Assembly: GCF_040358985.1 (NCBI RefSeq)
Contig: NZ_CP132932.1
Span: 2,604,001 to 2,668,000 of the forward strand
DNA from: Tunturibacter empetritectus
Lineage (GTDB): Bacteria > Acidobacteriota > Terriglobia > Terriglobales > Acidobacteriaceae
Direction: 5' to 3'
Length of the DNA stretch: 64,000 bases
Part shown: in pieces, positions 43,026-52,291 of the stretch
Layout of the letters: every line of letters begins with the position of its first letter
Position numbering within the stretch: the first letter of the stretch is position 1
Translations under genes and position numbers: made by a program
The notes under the pieces: model-generated
Seen by the model: only the letters and a program-made list of their open reading frames with translations
Database searches by the model: none
What the model was told of the DNA's origin: nothing

Positions 43026-43631
43026 ATGATCGCTCTGACCACCGCGGCCGTTCCGCAACCCAATCCCGAGCTCTACTCGCACGTCAAAGTCGTCATCTCG
43101 ATCATCGTCGGCCTTGGGATCACGACCCTGCTCAAAGGCTTCGCGCAGTTTGTCCAGCATCCTAAACGCGCCAGGGCCTCGCTCCTGCATCTCGGCTGGG
43201 CGGCATCGCTTCTGCTCTGGATCATTCACTTCTGGTGGTGGGAGTTTCGTCTCGCCATGGTGCAGCAGTGGACCTTCGCGATCTACTTCTTCGTCATCCT
43301 CTACGCGATCCTCTTCTACTTCCTCAGCACTCTGCTCTTTCCCTCGGACCTCGCGGACTACACCGGCTACGAAGACTACTTCCTCTCCCGGCGCCGCTGG
43401 TTCTTCGGCTTTCTCGCTGCCACCTTCCTCGCCGATATCATCGACACCAGCCTGAAAGGCGCAGCCTACCTGCACTCCTTCGGCCTCGAGTATCCCATCC
43501 GAATCGGTGTCTACCTCGTCCTCTGTGTCATAGCGATGATCACCAAAAATCGGCGCACGCAGCTCACGCTTCTTGCCTTGTCGATCCTCTATCAGATCTC
43601 CTACATCATCCGCCTCTATGCTACAGAGTAG
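43026..43631 (+). CDS. Multi-helix membrane protein, unknown function
   Basis: 201 aa with six hydrophobic segments (VKVVISIIVGLGITTLLKGF, LHLGWAASLLLWIIHFWWW, WTFAIYFFVILYAILFYFLSTLLF, WFFGFLAATFLADIIDTSL, PIRIGVYLVLCVIAMI, LTLLALSILYQISYIIRLY). Bacterial-type histidine/tryptophan clusters (HFWWWEF, DYTGYEDYFLSRRRWFFG) are notable. ATG 43026 is chosen because the sequence before it does not look coding. Function unknown. It sits between scpB and rluB and may be co-transcribed with either. Confidence 0.65.
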   Translation: MIALTTAAVPQPNPELYSHVKVVISIIVGLGITTLLKGFAQFVQHPKRARASLLHLGWAASLLLWIIHFWWWEFRLAMVQQWTFAIYFFVILYAILFYFLSTLLFPSDLADYTGYEDYFLSRRRWFFGFLAATFLADIIDTSLKGAAYLHSFGLEYPIRIGVYLVLCVIAMITKNRRTQLTLLALSILYQISYIIRLYATE

Positions 43632-43730
43632 AAGGCCGATCGAGACCCACTGCGAACTCCGCGCGGTACAATCGGATCAGCAGTACCCGACCGCGATGAG
43701 CAGCCCCGCAGTCAGAAAGCCGGAAACATC

Positions 43731-44696
43731 ATGACGAAGTCCCCCTCCGCTGCAAAGCCCGACGCCAACTCCAAATCCAACGAAGAACCCAAAGGCGACC
43801 GCCTTCAGAAGATCCTCGCGCAGGCGGGAATCGCCAGCCGACGCAAAGCCGAGGAGATCATCCTTGAAGGCCGGGTGCAGGTCAACGGTGTCATCGTCAA
43901 CACTCTTGGCACCCGCCACGACGCACTCAAAGATCACATCCGCGTAGATGGCAAGCTTCTCCACGGTCCCGAGCAGCAGCGCTACTATATGCTCAACAAG
44001 CCTCGTGGCTACGTCACCACGCTCGACGATCCTGAGAAGCGCCCGACCGTCATGCAGTTGATGGCCAAGCAGAAGTCCGGCCCCCATGGCGACAACGTTC
44101 GCCTCTACCCCGTAGGCCGTCTCGACTATCTCAGCGAGGGCCTCATCCTGATGACCAACGATGGCAACCTGGCCAACGCGCTCTCAAAGGCCGCAGCCGG
44201 AGTAGAGAAGACTTACCTCGTAAAGATCAGTGGCACGCCACCTGCGTCCGGCCTCCAGCAGATCCGCAGCGGCATCATGATCGACCGCGGTCGTCTCGAC
44301 GAGGTCCGCAGCGGCCGTCGCGACCGCATCATCACCTCGCCTGCAAAAGTCGAACTCGTTCGCGGCGGCGACAACCCCTGGTATGAGCTTACTCTCATCG
44401 AAGGTCGCAATCGCCAGATCAGAAAGATGTTTGAAGAGATCGGCCACCACGTCGAAAAGATCCGCCGCATCGGCTACGGTGCGCTACGCCTCGACGTCCC
44501 GCCAGGCGAGTTCCGCGAGCTCACACTCGGCGAAGTGATGGCACTCGACCGCGCGGCGAAGGGCAAGAAGGTTGTCCCGAAAAAGAAGACGCCCGAGTTT
44601 GCGCAGCTTAAATCTCCTGCCAAGAAAAAGTTTACCAAGCCGCGCCGACAGCCCACCGGCAGCAAGTCCGCAAGTCGTCCGCGTCGTCCAAATTAG
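43731..44696 (+). CDS. rluB: 23S rRNA pseudouridine synthase (RsuA/RluB family)
   Basis: 321 aa. N-terminal S4 RNA-binding domain (DRLQKILAQAGIASRRKAEEIILEGRVQVNG), then YMLNKPRGYVTTLDDPEKRPTV and the catalytic Asp in YPVGRLDYLSEGLILMTNDG, with the final conserved ELTLIEGRNRQIRKMFEEIGHHVEKIRRIGYG. It isomerises a uridine in 23S rRNA, as RluB. A basic tail (KKVVPKKK, KFTKPRRQPTGSKSASRPRRPN) follows. ScpA-ScpB-RluB is a common neighbourhood. 23S versus 16S target is from similarity only. Confidence 0.92.
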   Translation: MTKSPSAAKPDANSKSNEEPKGDRLQKILAQAGIASRRKAEEIILEGRVQVNGVIVNTLGTRHDALKDHIRVDGKLLHGPEQQRYYMLNKPRGYVTTLDDPEKRPTVMQLMAKQKSGPHGDNVRLYPVGRLDYLSEGLILMTNDGNLANALSKAAAGVEKTYLVKISGTPPASGLQQIRSGIMIDRGRLDEVRSGRRDRIITSPAKVELVRGGDNPWYELTLIEGRNRQIRKMFEEIGHHVEKIRRIGYGALRLDVPPGEFRELTLGEVMALDRAAKGKKVVPKKKTPEFAQLKSPAKKKFTKPRRQPTGSKSASRPRRPN

Positions 44697-44918
44697 CCTG
44701 TTGTCCATCCGACATTCACCCCTTCGTAACCACATTCAGAGAACGTTTGTCTAACGAAGTACCTGGTTGGTACCCCTGTTTTTCTACGACATTTGATCGC
44801 TTGACACACCTCTCTCGACACGCTCAGAATACTCGCGCTATTAACCTTTCGGGTGATGACAATCGCAACCCGGGAGCATCCAATAGGTGCAACAAGGATG
44901 TAGTCAAGGAGCAGCAGA

Positions 44919-45395
44919 GTGGCAATCGAAAAAGCAGTATTTGGAGCAGGATGTTTTTGGGGAGTTGAAGCCCGTTTTGGCGAGATCACAGGTGTTATCG
45001 ACACGGTCGTAGGATACGAAGGCGGCGACCTCGAACACCCAACCTATAAAGAAGTTTGTACCGACCGCACCGGCCATGCGGAGGTCGTTCAAGTCACCTA
45101 CGATCCATCCCGCGTCTCATACGAAACGTTGTTGGACGCCTTCTTCGCCCTGCACGATCCCACCCAGGTGAATCGCCAGGGTCCGGACTGGGGCACACAG
45201 TATCGCAGCGTCATCTTTACCCACACCAACGAGCACTTCGCCCAGGCCCGAGCCAAGATCGCCGAGCTCAGCGCCGCTGGCTCTTATCGCAAACCAATCG
45301 CAACCCAGGTTGTTCCTTCCACCAATTTTTGGAAGGCGGAAGAGTATCACCAGAGATATCTCGAAAAGCGTGGCATGGTGAGCTGCCACATCTAA
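44919..45395 (+). CDS. msrA: Peptide methionine sulfoxide reductase MsrA
   Basis: 158 aa with a GTG start (AAGGAG 8 bp upstream). It reduces the S-epimer of methionine sulfoxide. Catalytic GCFWG at residues 11-15 with Cys12, then GYEGGDLEHPTYKEVCTDRTGHAEVVQVTYDP and FFALHDPTQVNRQGPDWGTQYRSVIF. The C-terminal resolving Cys is GMVSCHI. Length normal for the family. A bidirectional terminator follows. Upstream 200 bp hold no gene. Confidence 0.95.
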   Translation: MAIEKAVFGAGCFWGVEARFGEITGVIDTVVGYEGGDLEHPTYKEVCTDRTGHAEVVQVTYDPSRVSYETLLDAFFALHDPTQVNRQGPDWGTQYRSVIFTHTNEHFAQARAKIAELSAAGSYRKPIATQVVPSTNFWKAEEYHQRYLEKRGMVSCHI

Positions 45396-45414
45396 CCTCG
45401 TCTCAACACAATCA

Positions 45415-45457
45415 AAAACGGCGGCAACGATTCCATGTATTCGTTGCCGCCGTTTTC
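45415..45457 (+). terminator. Bidirectional terminator between msrA and ADOP 3
   Basis: A 14-bp or longer perfect inverted repeat (AACGGCGGCAACGA ... TCGTTGCCGCCGTT) with a 10-nt loop, flanked by AAAA on the left and TTTTCT on the right. It can stop transcription from both msrA (plus) and the permease gene (minus). Confidence 0.85.
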
Positions 45458-45480
45458 TATCTCCGGCATGCCAGAGAAAC

Positions 45481-47997
45481 TTATTCCGCACGCAGCGCAG
45501 TCGTTGGATCAACCGAGGACGCACGTCGCGCAGGCACAATCGCCGCAATCATCGCGACTACGGCAATCAGTAAAGTCACACCGGCCAGCGTAAGCGGATC
45601 TGCGGATGACACGCCGTAGAGCTGACTCCGCAGCAGCCAAGCCAGCAGCACTGAGCAGGGAATCGCCAACACGATCCCAATTCCCGCCAGACGCAGCACA
45701 TCGGCCAGCACCAGACGCGATACTCCCAACCGCGTTGACCCAAGCGCGATGCGAATGCCGATCTCCCGTGTGCGCTGTGCCGTTGAGTACGCCAGTACCC
45801 CGTACAAACCAACCGCTGCCAGTAATGTCGCCAGAGCTCCAAAGGATACTGCCAGCAAAGAGATCATTCTCTCGTCGGAGAGATCGTCGTCGATCTGCGC
45901 GTCCATCGTACGTAGCGATACGATCGCGAGTTTCGGATCGAGCTGCTGAATGGAGCGTCGGATTGTTGGGAGTTCCTGCGCCGGATCGCCGAACATCCTC
46001 AAGTAGAGGAAGAGAATTGCAGGAGTGGGGTTCTGTTTCAATGGGCGAAAACGGGTTGGGGCCACTGCATCGCGAATGCCTTCGTGCTTTGCATCCCGAA
46101 CGACTCCGACGATCTCGGTATCCAGCTTTGCCTTATTTCCACCGCCGCCAGCCATCTGTCGTCCGAGGCAGCTTTTGGTGTTGCCGCAGAAGTGCTTTGC
46201 GAAGGACTCGTTTACGATCGCCACCGATGGATGAGCGAGGTCATCCTCTTCAGTAAAGGATCGTCCTTCGATTACAGGAATCTCCAGCGTTGAGAAGTAC
46301 GATGGAGTGACAAATGAACTCTCTACTTGAAAGTCATCATCAGGTGGCGCTGTGTATCCAGAGACCGAAACGTTGGCCATCGTATCGTCGCCTGCAAGCT
46401 CGGCGTCAGTTGTTGCCGCAACAGACCGAACGCCGGGCAATGTCGACAACTTATCCATGACACGCTGATGTAAAGCTGCAACCGACGATGGGGCATAGCC
46501 TGCAAGCACCGGGTTTATACCGAATGTGACCAGGTGCCCGGTAGTGAAACCGACATCGACATGCCGAAGGTTTTGCATGGTGCGTACGAAGAGGCCAGCG
46601 CCGACCAGCAGAATAACGCTGAGGCCAACCTGGAGACATACCACCGAGCGCCGAAAGCCGAGCCTGCCTCCAATGCCTGTAGCGCTCTGTTGCCGCAGCT
46701 CGCTGGTCAAGTTAGAGCGGCGAAGTTGAAGCGCGGGAGCAAGACTGAAGAAGATGCTTGCCGTAACTGCGATGGCGAGATTGAAGCCAAGCAAACGCGT
46801 GTCTACCGAGGAGGCAAAGGCAATATATGCAGTATCCCCGGCGAGTTGATGGATGAGCGCGCGCATGGCAAAGGGGGCGGCCAGCATTCCAAGCAGGCCT
46901 CCGGGAAGTCCAATCAGAAGTCCTTCGAGGAGAAGCTGCCTCAGAATTCGAAACGATCCAGCACCGAGAGCCTTCCGCACAGAAAACTCCCGGGCGCGCA
47001 CCGCCGAGCGGACTAGAAGCAGACTTGCAACATTGGCCGCAGCCATCAACAGAACCAGCAACGCCATTCCCATCACTGCGAAGAGCGGTCTTCGATAGTA
47101 ATCCCGTTGGTAGGAAAAGCCTCTAGATCCCAGCAACAACTTCATGCGACTGTTTGTCAGAAACTCATCGGTGAAGTGCTGCGACTGTGTGCCCAGTGCC
47201 TTCAACTCCTCCGCGCGAAGGGAGTGCCATAGCGGGTTCATCGAAGATTCGGCGTGAGTGCGCGATACTCCTGTCTTGAGCCTGCCAAGAATGTTGATCC
47301 ATCGATCTTTGTGATTGGCCAGTCGCGTCCCTTTGCCTGGCATCACCTGGTCGAGCATCGACATAGGCACAAAGACGTCTGGCGTCTCCCCCCAGATAGC
47401 GCTTCGGAAGCCCGGCGCCGAAACTCCCACGATCTGAAAAGGATGATCATTGATCAACGCAGTGGCGCCGACGATTGCAGGGTCTGCCCCAAAACGGTTC
47501 TTCCAGAGATCGAAGCTAACGACTGCAACAGGATTCGCATCAGGCTTCATATCGTCGCTTTGCGTCAGGAGTCGACCCACCGCCGGCCTGACGCCGAGCA
47601 GAGTGAAGTAGTTTCCACTGACAAGCTCCGCTCTGCCATGTTGTGGGTCGCCGTTGTAGACGAATCCAATGTCTGCCGGAGCTGTAGCCAGCATTCCGTC
47701 GAACACCTGATTCTGATCCCGCAAGTCCTTGTACATCGGATAGGAGAAATAGGCCTCCTCGTCTCCTCCGTGATTACTGAAATGACCCTCCCAAACCTTT
47801 CCAGTTCCCTCGAGAACCACCAGTTGCTCCGGCGCGCGCACAGGTAGCGAGCGCAGCAACGCCTGGTCCAGCAGCGAAAAGATCGCCGTATTCGCACCCA
47901 CGCCCAGCGCAAGGGTCAGTACAGCGGTCACCATAAATCCCGGCGACCGGCGGATCTGGCGAAGCGAAAAGCGAAGGTCCTGCAAGAAGGAGTTCAT
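45481..47997 (-). CDS. ADOP-type MacB-like ABC permease 3, no PadR partner
   Basis: 838 aa from ATG 47997 (a start ten codons earlier is possible). It begins directly with LRFSLRQIRRSPGFMVTAVLTLALGVGANTAIFSLLDQ, so the ~80-residue charged cytoplasmic head of ADOP 1 and 2 is missing. The rest is complete: MacB periplasmic domain, FtsX helices, a second periplasmic domain and IPARRASSVDPTTALRAE at the end. No PadR gene and no ABC ATPase gene are adjacent. A unique VARDAKHEGIRDAV stretch sits in the second periplasmic domain. Substrate unknown. Confidence 0.9.
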   Translation of the reverse strand: MNSFLQDLRFSLRQIRRSPGFMVTAVLTLALGVGANTAIFSLLDQALLRSLPVRAPEQLVVLEGTGKVWEGHFSNHGGDEEAYFSYPMYKDLRDQNQVFDGMLATAPADIGFVYNGDPQHGRAELVSGNYFTLLGVRPAVGRLLTQSDDMKPDANPVAVVSFDLWKNRFGADPAIVGATALINDHPFQIVGVSAPGFRSAIWGETPDVFVPMSMLDQVMPGKGTRLANHKDRWINILGRLKTGVSRTHAESSMNPLWHSLRAEELKALGTQSQHFTDEFLTNSRMKLLLGSRGFSYQRDYYRRPLFAVMGMALLVLLMAAANVASLLLVRSAVRAREFSVRKALGAGSFRILRQLLLEGLLIGLPGGLLGMLAAPFAMRALIHQLAGDTAYIAFASSVDTRLLGFNLAIAVTASIFFSLAPALQLRRSNLTSELRQQSATGIGGRLGFRRSVVCLQVGLSVILLVGAGLFVRTMQNLRHVDVGFTTGHLVTFGINPVLAGYAPSSVAALHQRVMDKLSTLPGVRSVAATTDAELAGDDTMANVSVSGYTAPPDDDFQVESSFVTPSYFSTLEIPVIEGRSFTEEDDLAHPSVAIVNESFAKHFCGNTKSCLGRQMAGGGGNKAKLDTEIVGVVRDAKHEGIRDAVAPTRFRPLKQNPTPAILFLYLRMFGDPAQELPTIRRSIQQLDPKLAIVSLRTMDAQIDDDLSDERMISLLAVSFGALATLLAAVGLYGVLAYSTAQRTREIGIRIALGSTRLGVSRLVLADVLRLAGIGIVLAIPCSVLLAWLLRSQLYGVSSADPLTLAGVTLLIAVVAMIAAIVPARRASSVDPTTALRAE

Positions 47998-48505
47998 CTC
48001 TGCCTTTCCCCGAAAAACGAGTGACACGCTGCTTCGGTGAGCTTGCAGTTAAGCACACAGCAGTTAAACTACCAATCCTGTGCACGCCCAACCCATTACA
48101 AATAAAGGAGCGTCTGACTTCACCTACTTCAAGAGCTGTTCATCCATGGAGCCGCCTGTTCATTTGCGGACGCGACCTCAACGAATTCATAGGCCGGCAT
48201 GGGTTAGTTTGAGATTCACGACAACAGGTTACCGAAAACCTGTTTTCACCGAATGTCGAGTCAGTTCGGGATCACAGATGGGAAGCCGACTTCTCGTTAC
48301 GAATGCGCAGAGCATCGCTTTCTGTTCGACGGTTCATAGAGAAGACAGAGCGAATCAGCGTGGCCCAGCGAACCGGTGGAGCATGGGCCTTCCTCTCGTC
48401 ATCGGAGTGTCGCATGACCGAGGTCTTTATCCCGGCATCCTATGTTGTGTTCTATATTTCTCGGGAGCAGCCTGCCTAATTAGGTCCAGCTTGTGGGAGG
48501 GCACC
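47998..48505. other. 508-bp gap before the esterase, with one perfect palindrome
   Basis: AACAGGT (48223-48229) and ACCTGTT (48238-48244) are perfect inverted arms with 8 nt between. The gap also holds the start regions of the permease (minus) and esterase (plus). No gene, no known RNA. Frames that extend through it towards the esterase show no signal peptide or family similarity before 48506. Confidence 0.4.
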
Positions 48506-49426
48506 ATGATTTTTCGTCTTATAGCTTCCATCAGCCTACTGGTTCTGGTTCTAACGAGCGCACCCGAGTTGACGGCGCAGTCACCGCCGCCGCCTTGTAA
48601 GAGCACTGTCACCGGGACACTTGAAGTGGTTCCGTTAGAGAGCAAGGTGTATGGGGATAAACGTCTTCTGCGGGTGTGGCTGCCCAGCGGCTATTCCGGC
48701 TCTACGGCTCCCGCGAAGCGGTACCCAGTGCTTTACCTCTTTGACGGGCAGTTCCTTTTTGACCGCTGCACCTCTCAGCCGTTTCCAGATGAGTGGCACG
48801 TCGACGAAGCCCTGACGGATTTGATCGCGAACAGAACTGTGATGCCATTGATTGTGGTCGGAATCGACAACGCTGGCCCGGGCCGCCGTGAGGAAGAATA
48901 CTCTAGGTATGGCGCGATGGCAGACGCACCGCAAAAGCTGTCGGCGTTTATGACGCGAGAAGTCCTGCCGCTGATCGATGGGCGTTACAGGACGATTGCG
49001 GACCGGACTCACCGGGGTGTGGGTGGTTCATCGCTGGGTTCAGTCGCCGCGTTGAGTCTTCTGCTGGACCAGCCAGATACGTTCGGCCTGGGCTTGCTTG
49101 AGAGCACTTCACTGCAAGTTGGGAATGGCAGAATGCTGCAAGATACCTCGACGATCGTGCAAGGACCGTCTCGCGTCTCCATCGGAGTGGGTACGACGGA
49201 GGTGCCACCAGCGGAAGCTGCTGCGCATGGATTTCCTGATTTCGATGTTGCCTTCGTCGCGATGAGCCGGACGCTCGCCGAGAACGTGAAGAAGAGCTTG
49301 ATGAACCATCCGAAGGTAAAGTTGACGGTCGAGCCGGGTGGGCAGCATCAGCCCAGATACTGGGGAGAACGCTTCGGTCCCGCGGTTACATTCCTGTTCC
49401 CGCTGGAGCCAGACGCTACGAAGTAA
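48506..49426 (+). CDS. Secreted alpha/beta-hydrolase (esterase D/Fes-like)
   Basis: 306 aa from ATG 48506, where GGGAGG lies 5 bp upstream and a signal peptide begins (MIFRLIASISLLVLVLTSAPELTAQ). Domain of the PF00756 type: RLLRVWLPSGYSGSTAPAKRYPVLYLFDGQFLFD, then MPLIVVGIDNAGPGRREEEYSRYG, nucleophile Ser in GVGGSSLGSVAALSLLL, and a catalytic His in GGQHQPRYWGERF. It is probably a periplasmic or secreted ester hydrolase; the substrate is unknown. Cys pairs flank the mature N terminus (PPPPCKST ... DRCTSQ). Confidence 0.85.
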   Translation: MIFRLIASISLLVLVLTSAPELTAQSPPPPCKSTVTGTLEVVPLESKVYGDKRLLRVWLPSGYSGSTAPAKRYPVLYLFDGQFLFDRCTSQPFPDEWHVDEALTDLIANRTVMPLIVVGIDNAGPGRREEEYSRYGAMADAPQKLSAFMTREVLPLIDGRYRTIADRTHRGVGGSSLGSVAALSLLLDQPDTFGLGLLESTSLQVGNGRMLQDTSTIVQGPSRVSIGVGTTEVPPAEAAAHGFPDFDVAFVAMSRTLAENVKKSLMNHPKVKLTVEPGGQHQPRYWGERFGPAVTFLFPLEPDATK

Positions 49427-49839
49427 CCGAATGTTTCTCGCATGCCGACTGCATTATGAGGAAGTCCTGATAAGCGCGCTTTCGTTTACCGGTGCCGCCT
49501 ATATCTCTGATTCGCAGTCCCCCAGAAAGTTGGGTTGTCGGCAGACTCAGTCATTCACTCCAAAACTGTTCAGTTGCGTCCGGCACAGCCTCAATCGTCA
49601 ATCGCACGGCCACTGTGGTATACTCATCTTGTACTCTGACTAAAAGGAGTACGGGCATCGCAGGCAAAGACTCTTCATGGACTTCGGAGTTTGGCCAGAG
49701 ACTGCGATTCGCCTCTTCCCACCGCATACCTTCCCGAACGTTGGAAGCCGCGCTGGTTGCTCTGGCTGGAAGGCTCGTCAACGGACGAGTCTCGCCGTGC
49801 AGCAGCAGCGCTTCGATTCCCGACAGCAATGCTGACTAA
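49427..49839. other. 413-bp gap before the DEAD helicase
   Basis: GTACTC (49631-49636) and GAGTAC (49647-49652) are inverted arms with 10 nt between, in a TATACT-TTGTACTC context that could be a promoter/operator. The short frames here do not resemble a protein family. Nothing else found. Confidence 0.35.
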
Positions 49840-51459
49840 TTGAAATCCATGATGCCACGCTGGCATCCCTGCACCCCTATGCCGCTCTATAACGCCCTCT
49901 ATTCGGGCCACCAGACAGGAAAAACTTTGAACTCCGCAACTCTAGACGCAACAGAACAGAATAATGAGATCACTTCGAAACACCAGCACTCCGCTCCCGA
50001 AGCCAACACCGCCGTCGCGAATCCCGCAGGCCTCCCTCTCGTTGAGGATGTTCGCTTCACCGACTTCAACATCTCGGATTCGCTTAAGACCCGCCTCACC
50101 AACGCCGGCTTCACCATGCCGACCCCGGTGCAGGCCAAGGCCATCCCGCCCGCGCTCGAAGGCAACGACATCCTCGCCACTGCCTCCACCGGCACCGGCA
50201 AGACCCTCAGCTTCCTCATCCCGATGATCCAGCGCATGGACGCAAACTCCGTCCCCAGCACCAAGGGCAAGCGCGGTCCCATCCGTTCCCTCATCCTGCT
50301 GCCGACGCGCGAACTCGCCATGCAGGTCCTCGAGGCCTATTGGAAGCTCGTTCCCGGCTCGAAGAGCGACGCTGTGCTCGTCTGTGGCGGTCTCTCCGAG
50401 AACAACCAGCTCGACCAGCTCGACCGCGGCCCCCGTCTCGTCGTCGCCACCCCTGGCCGCCTCGAAGACTTCCTCCGCCGTCGCGAGATCAACATCAACT
50501 CCGTCGAGATGCTCGTGCTTGATGAAGTCGATCGCATGCTCGACATGGGCTTCCTTCCCGCCATCCGCCGCATCGTCGGCGCGCTGCCGAAGACCCGTCA
50601 GACCATGTGCTACTCCGCGACCCTCGACGCCAACATCCGCGAGATCGTCCGCGACTATGTCAACAAGCCCGTCCGCATCGAGATCGGCCAGACCTCAAAG
50701 CCGTCCGACCGTGTCGAACTCCGCGTCTACACCGTCATGCAGGACCAGAAGCTCGGCCTGCTCGACCAGATGCTGCGCCAGGAAGAGGGAACCTTCCTCG
50801 TCTTCTCGCGCACCAAGCATGGTGCTGACCGCATCTCGAAGAAGCTCGAGAAGCTGGGCCACGATGCCGACGTCATCCACGGCGACCGCAGCCAGTCCCA
50901 GCGCACCGCCGCTCTGAAGGGCTTTGCCACCGGCCGTCACCGCGTCCTGGTTGCAACCGACGTAGCCGCTCGCGGCATCGACGTGCAGGACATCGCACAC
51001 GTCGTCAACTACGACCTGCCCAACGCCTCGGACGACTTCGTCCACCGCATCGGCCGCACTGGCCGCGCCGGCAAGAAGGGCGTCGCCACCACCTTTGTCA
51101 TGCCCCAGGAGCGTCACGACGCCCGCAAGCTCGAGCGCGAACTAAAGATAAAGTTTGAGTGGCGCGAAGCCGATAAGAACCTTGAGAAGGAAGTCCGCAA
51201 CGCACCCCTCGACACAACAGCTCAGGGACAGGACCTCATGCAGCTTGAAACCCGCTCCTGGAAGGGCAACGATCCCGTCACACCGATGACGACGCCCAAC
51301 GCCAACTATGGCGGCAACAAGAGTGGCTTCCGCAGCCGCAACGGTGGCGGCGGCTTCTCTGGCGGACGTAACTCCGGTGGCCGTGGCCCCGGTGGCCGTC
51401 CCAACAGCAACAGCCGCCCCGGCAGCAGCCGCTCCGGCCCAGCCCGCCGCGGTCAGTAA
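49840..51459 (+). CDS. DEAD-box RNA helicase with RGG tail
   Basis: 539 aa at most. The real start may be one of several ATGs up to 49879, or TTG 49927, which alone has a Shine-Dalgarno (AGGAAAA); the conserved core begins near VRFTDFNISDSLKTRLTNAGFTMPTPVQAKAIP. Motifs: Q motif, ATASTGTGKT, PTRELA, LVLDEVDRMLDMGF, SATLD, ATDVAARGIDVQ, HRIGRTGRAG. Motif II reads DEVD instead of DEAD. A Gly/Arg/Ser-rich C-terminal tail (GGGGFSGGRNSGGRGPGGRPNS) serves RNA binding. It belongs to the RhlE/CsdA-type group for cold or ribosome-assembly functions. Confidence 0.93.
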   Translation: MKSMMPRWHPCTPMPLYNALYSGHQTGKTLNSATLDATEQNNEITSKHQHSAPEANTAVANPAGLPLVEDVRFTDFNISDSLKTRLTNAGFTMPTPVQAKAIPPALEGNDILATASTGTGKTLSFLIPMIQRMDANSVPSTKGKRGPIRSLILLPTRELAMQVLEAYWKLVPGSKSDAVLVCGGLSENNQLDQLDRGPRLVVATPGRLEDFLRRREININSVEMLVLDEVDRMLDMGFLPAIRRIVGALPKTRQTMCYSATLDANIREIVRDYVNKPVRIEIGQTSKPSDRVELRVYTVMQDQKLGLLDQMLRQEEGTFLVFSRTKHGADRISKKLEKLGHDADVIHGDRSQSQRTAALKGFATGRHRVLVATDVAARGIDVQDIAHVVNYDLPNASDDFVHRIGRTGRAGKKGVATTFVMPQERHDARKLERELKIKFEWREADKNLEKEVRNAPLDTTAQGQDLMQLETRSWKGNDPVTPMTTPNANYGGNKSGFRSRNGGGGFSGGRNSGGRGPGGRPNSNSRPGSSRSGPARRGQ

Positions 51460-51490
51460 CTCTCGGCACTCAGGGCACTCAGACATAAAG

Positions 51491-51531
51491 ACGCTCCGCT
51501 CTGCCAGCCAACCAGCCGCAGAGCGGAGCGT
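51491..51531 (+). terminator. Long hairpin after the helicase gene
   Basis: Perfect 13-bp arms, ACGCTCCGCTCTG (51491-51503) and CAGAGCGGAGCGT (51519-51531), 15 nt apart, followed by CCGTCTTTCC. The U-tract is weak, but the position 30 bp after the stop fits a terminator. Confidence 0.6.
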
Positions 51532-51679
51532 CCGTCTTTCCGCACACGGCGCTTTATTGAGGCCCGCTATCAGAGAACTGGCAAACTCTAGCGGTCTCTT
51601 TATGACTGCGTGAAACAGCATCGTAAAAGCCGACGCCGGCCGTCGGTTAGATTCATCAAACTTCATTGAGATCAAAATC

Positions 51680-52195
51680 ATGTCGGAAAACCTCCCTAAC
51701 CTGACCGAGTTCAGCGAAATCGTCGCCAACGACAAGAACTTTGTCCTGCGCATCGTTCAACCTGGTCTGGCCGGGCTTATGGACGGCTCCGTCTCTACCC
51801 TCGCGCCCATCTTTGCCACCGCGTTTGCCACGCATAACTCGCGCACCGTCTTCCTCATCGGAGCAGCTTCAGCAGTCGGTGCTGGCATCTCCATGGCTTT
51901 CTCCGAAGGCCTCTCCGACGACGGCGAACTCACCGGGCGCGGCAATCCCATCTTCCGCGGTATCGTCACCGGCCTGATGACCTTCATCGGCGGCTTTCTT
52001 CACACGCTACCGTTTCTCATCCCCAACGTTCACACGGCTCTTACGTGGGCGTACGGAGTTGTCGGCGTTGAGCTCGTCGTCATCGCTCTCATCCGCCATC
52101 GCTACTTCAAGACCAGCTTCGCGCTCTCCTGCCTCCAGGTCATCGTAGGCGGTGGTCTGGTCTTCGCCGCCGGCGTTCTCATCGGCCAGTCCTGA
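51680..52195 (+). CDS. VIT1/CCC1-like membrane transporter
   Basis: 171 aa with about five membrane helices. QPGLAGLMDGSVSTLAPIFATAFATHNSRTVFLIGAASAVGAGISMAFSEGLSDDGELTGRGNP is the VIT-type helix 1-2 region with conserved DGxxS and SxGxSE-like residues. The family moves Fe2+/Mn2+ across membranes. The N-terminal ferritin-like domain of MbfA is absent, leaving a short leader MSENLPNLTEFSEIVANDKNFVLRI. Direction and metal are unknown. Confidence 0.8.
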   Translation: MSENLPNLTEFSEIVANDKNFVLRIVQPGLAGLMDGSVSTLAPIFATAFATHNSRTVFLIGAASAVGAGISMAFSEGLSDDGELTGRGNPIFRGIVTGLMTFIGGFLHTLPFLIPNVHTALTWAYGVVGVELVVIALIRHRYFKTSFALSCLQVIVGGGLVFAAGVLIGQS

Positions 52196-52291
52196 CCCAG
52201 CACCTCCGCAAAGGGAACACCAAAAGCGGCGAATATTCACACCCAAAACGAGAAAATTGATGTACACCCCAGCTAAAATGAAAGTAATACC

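Noticed and set aside
49551..49829. Minus frame in the gap before the helicase
   Set aside because: No ribosome-binding site, no hydrophobic or family pattern.
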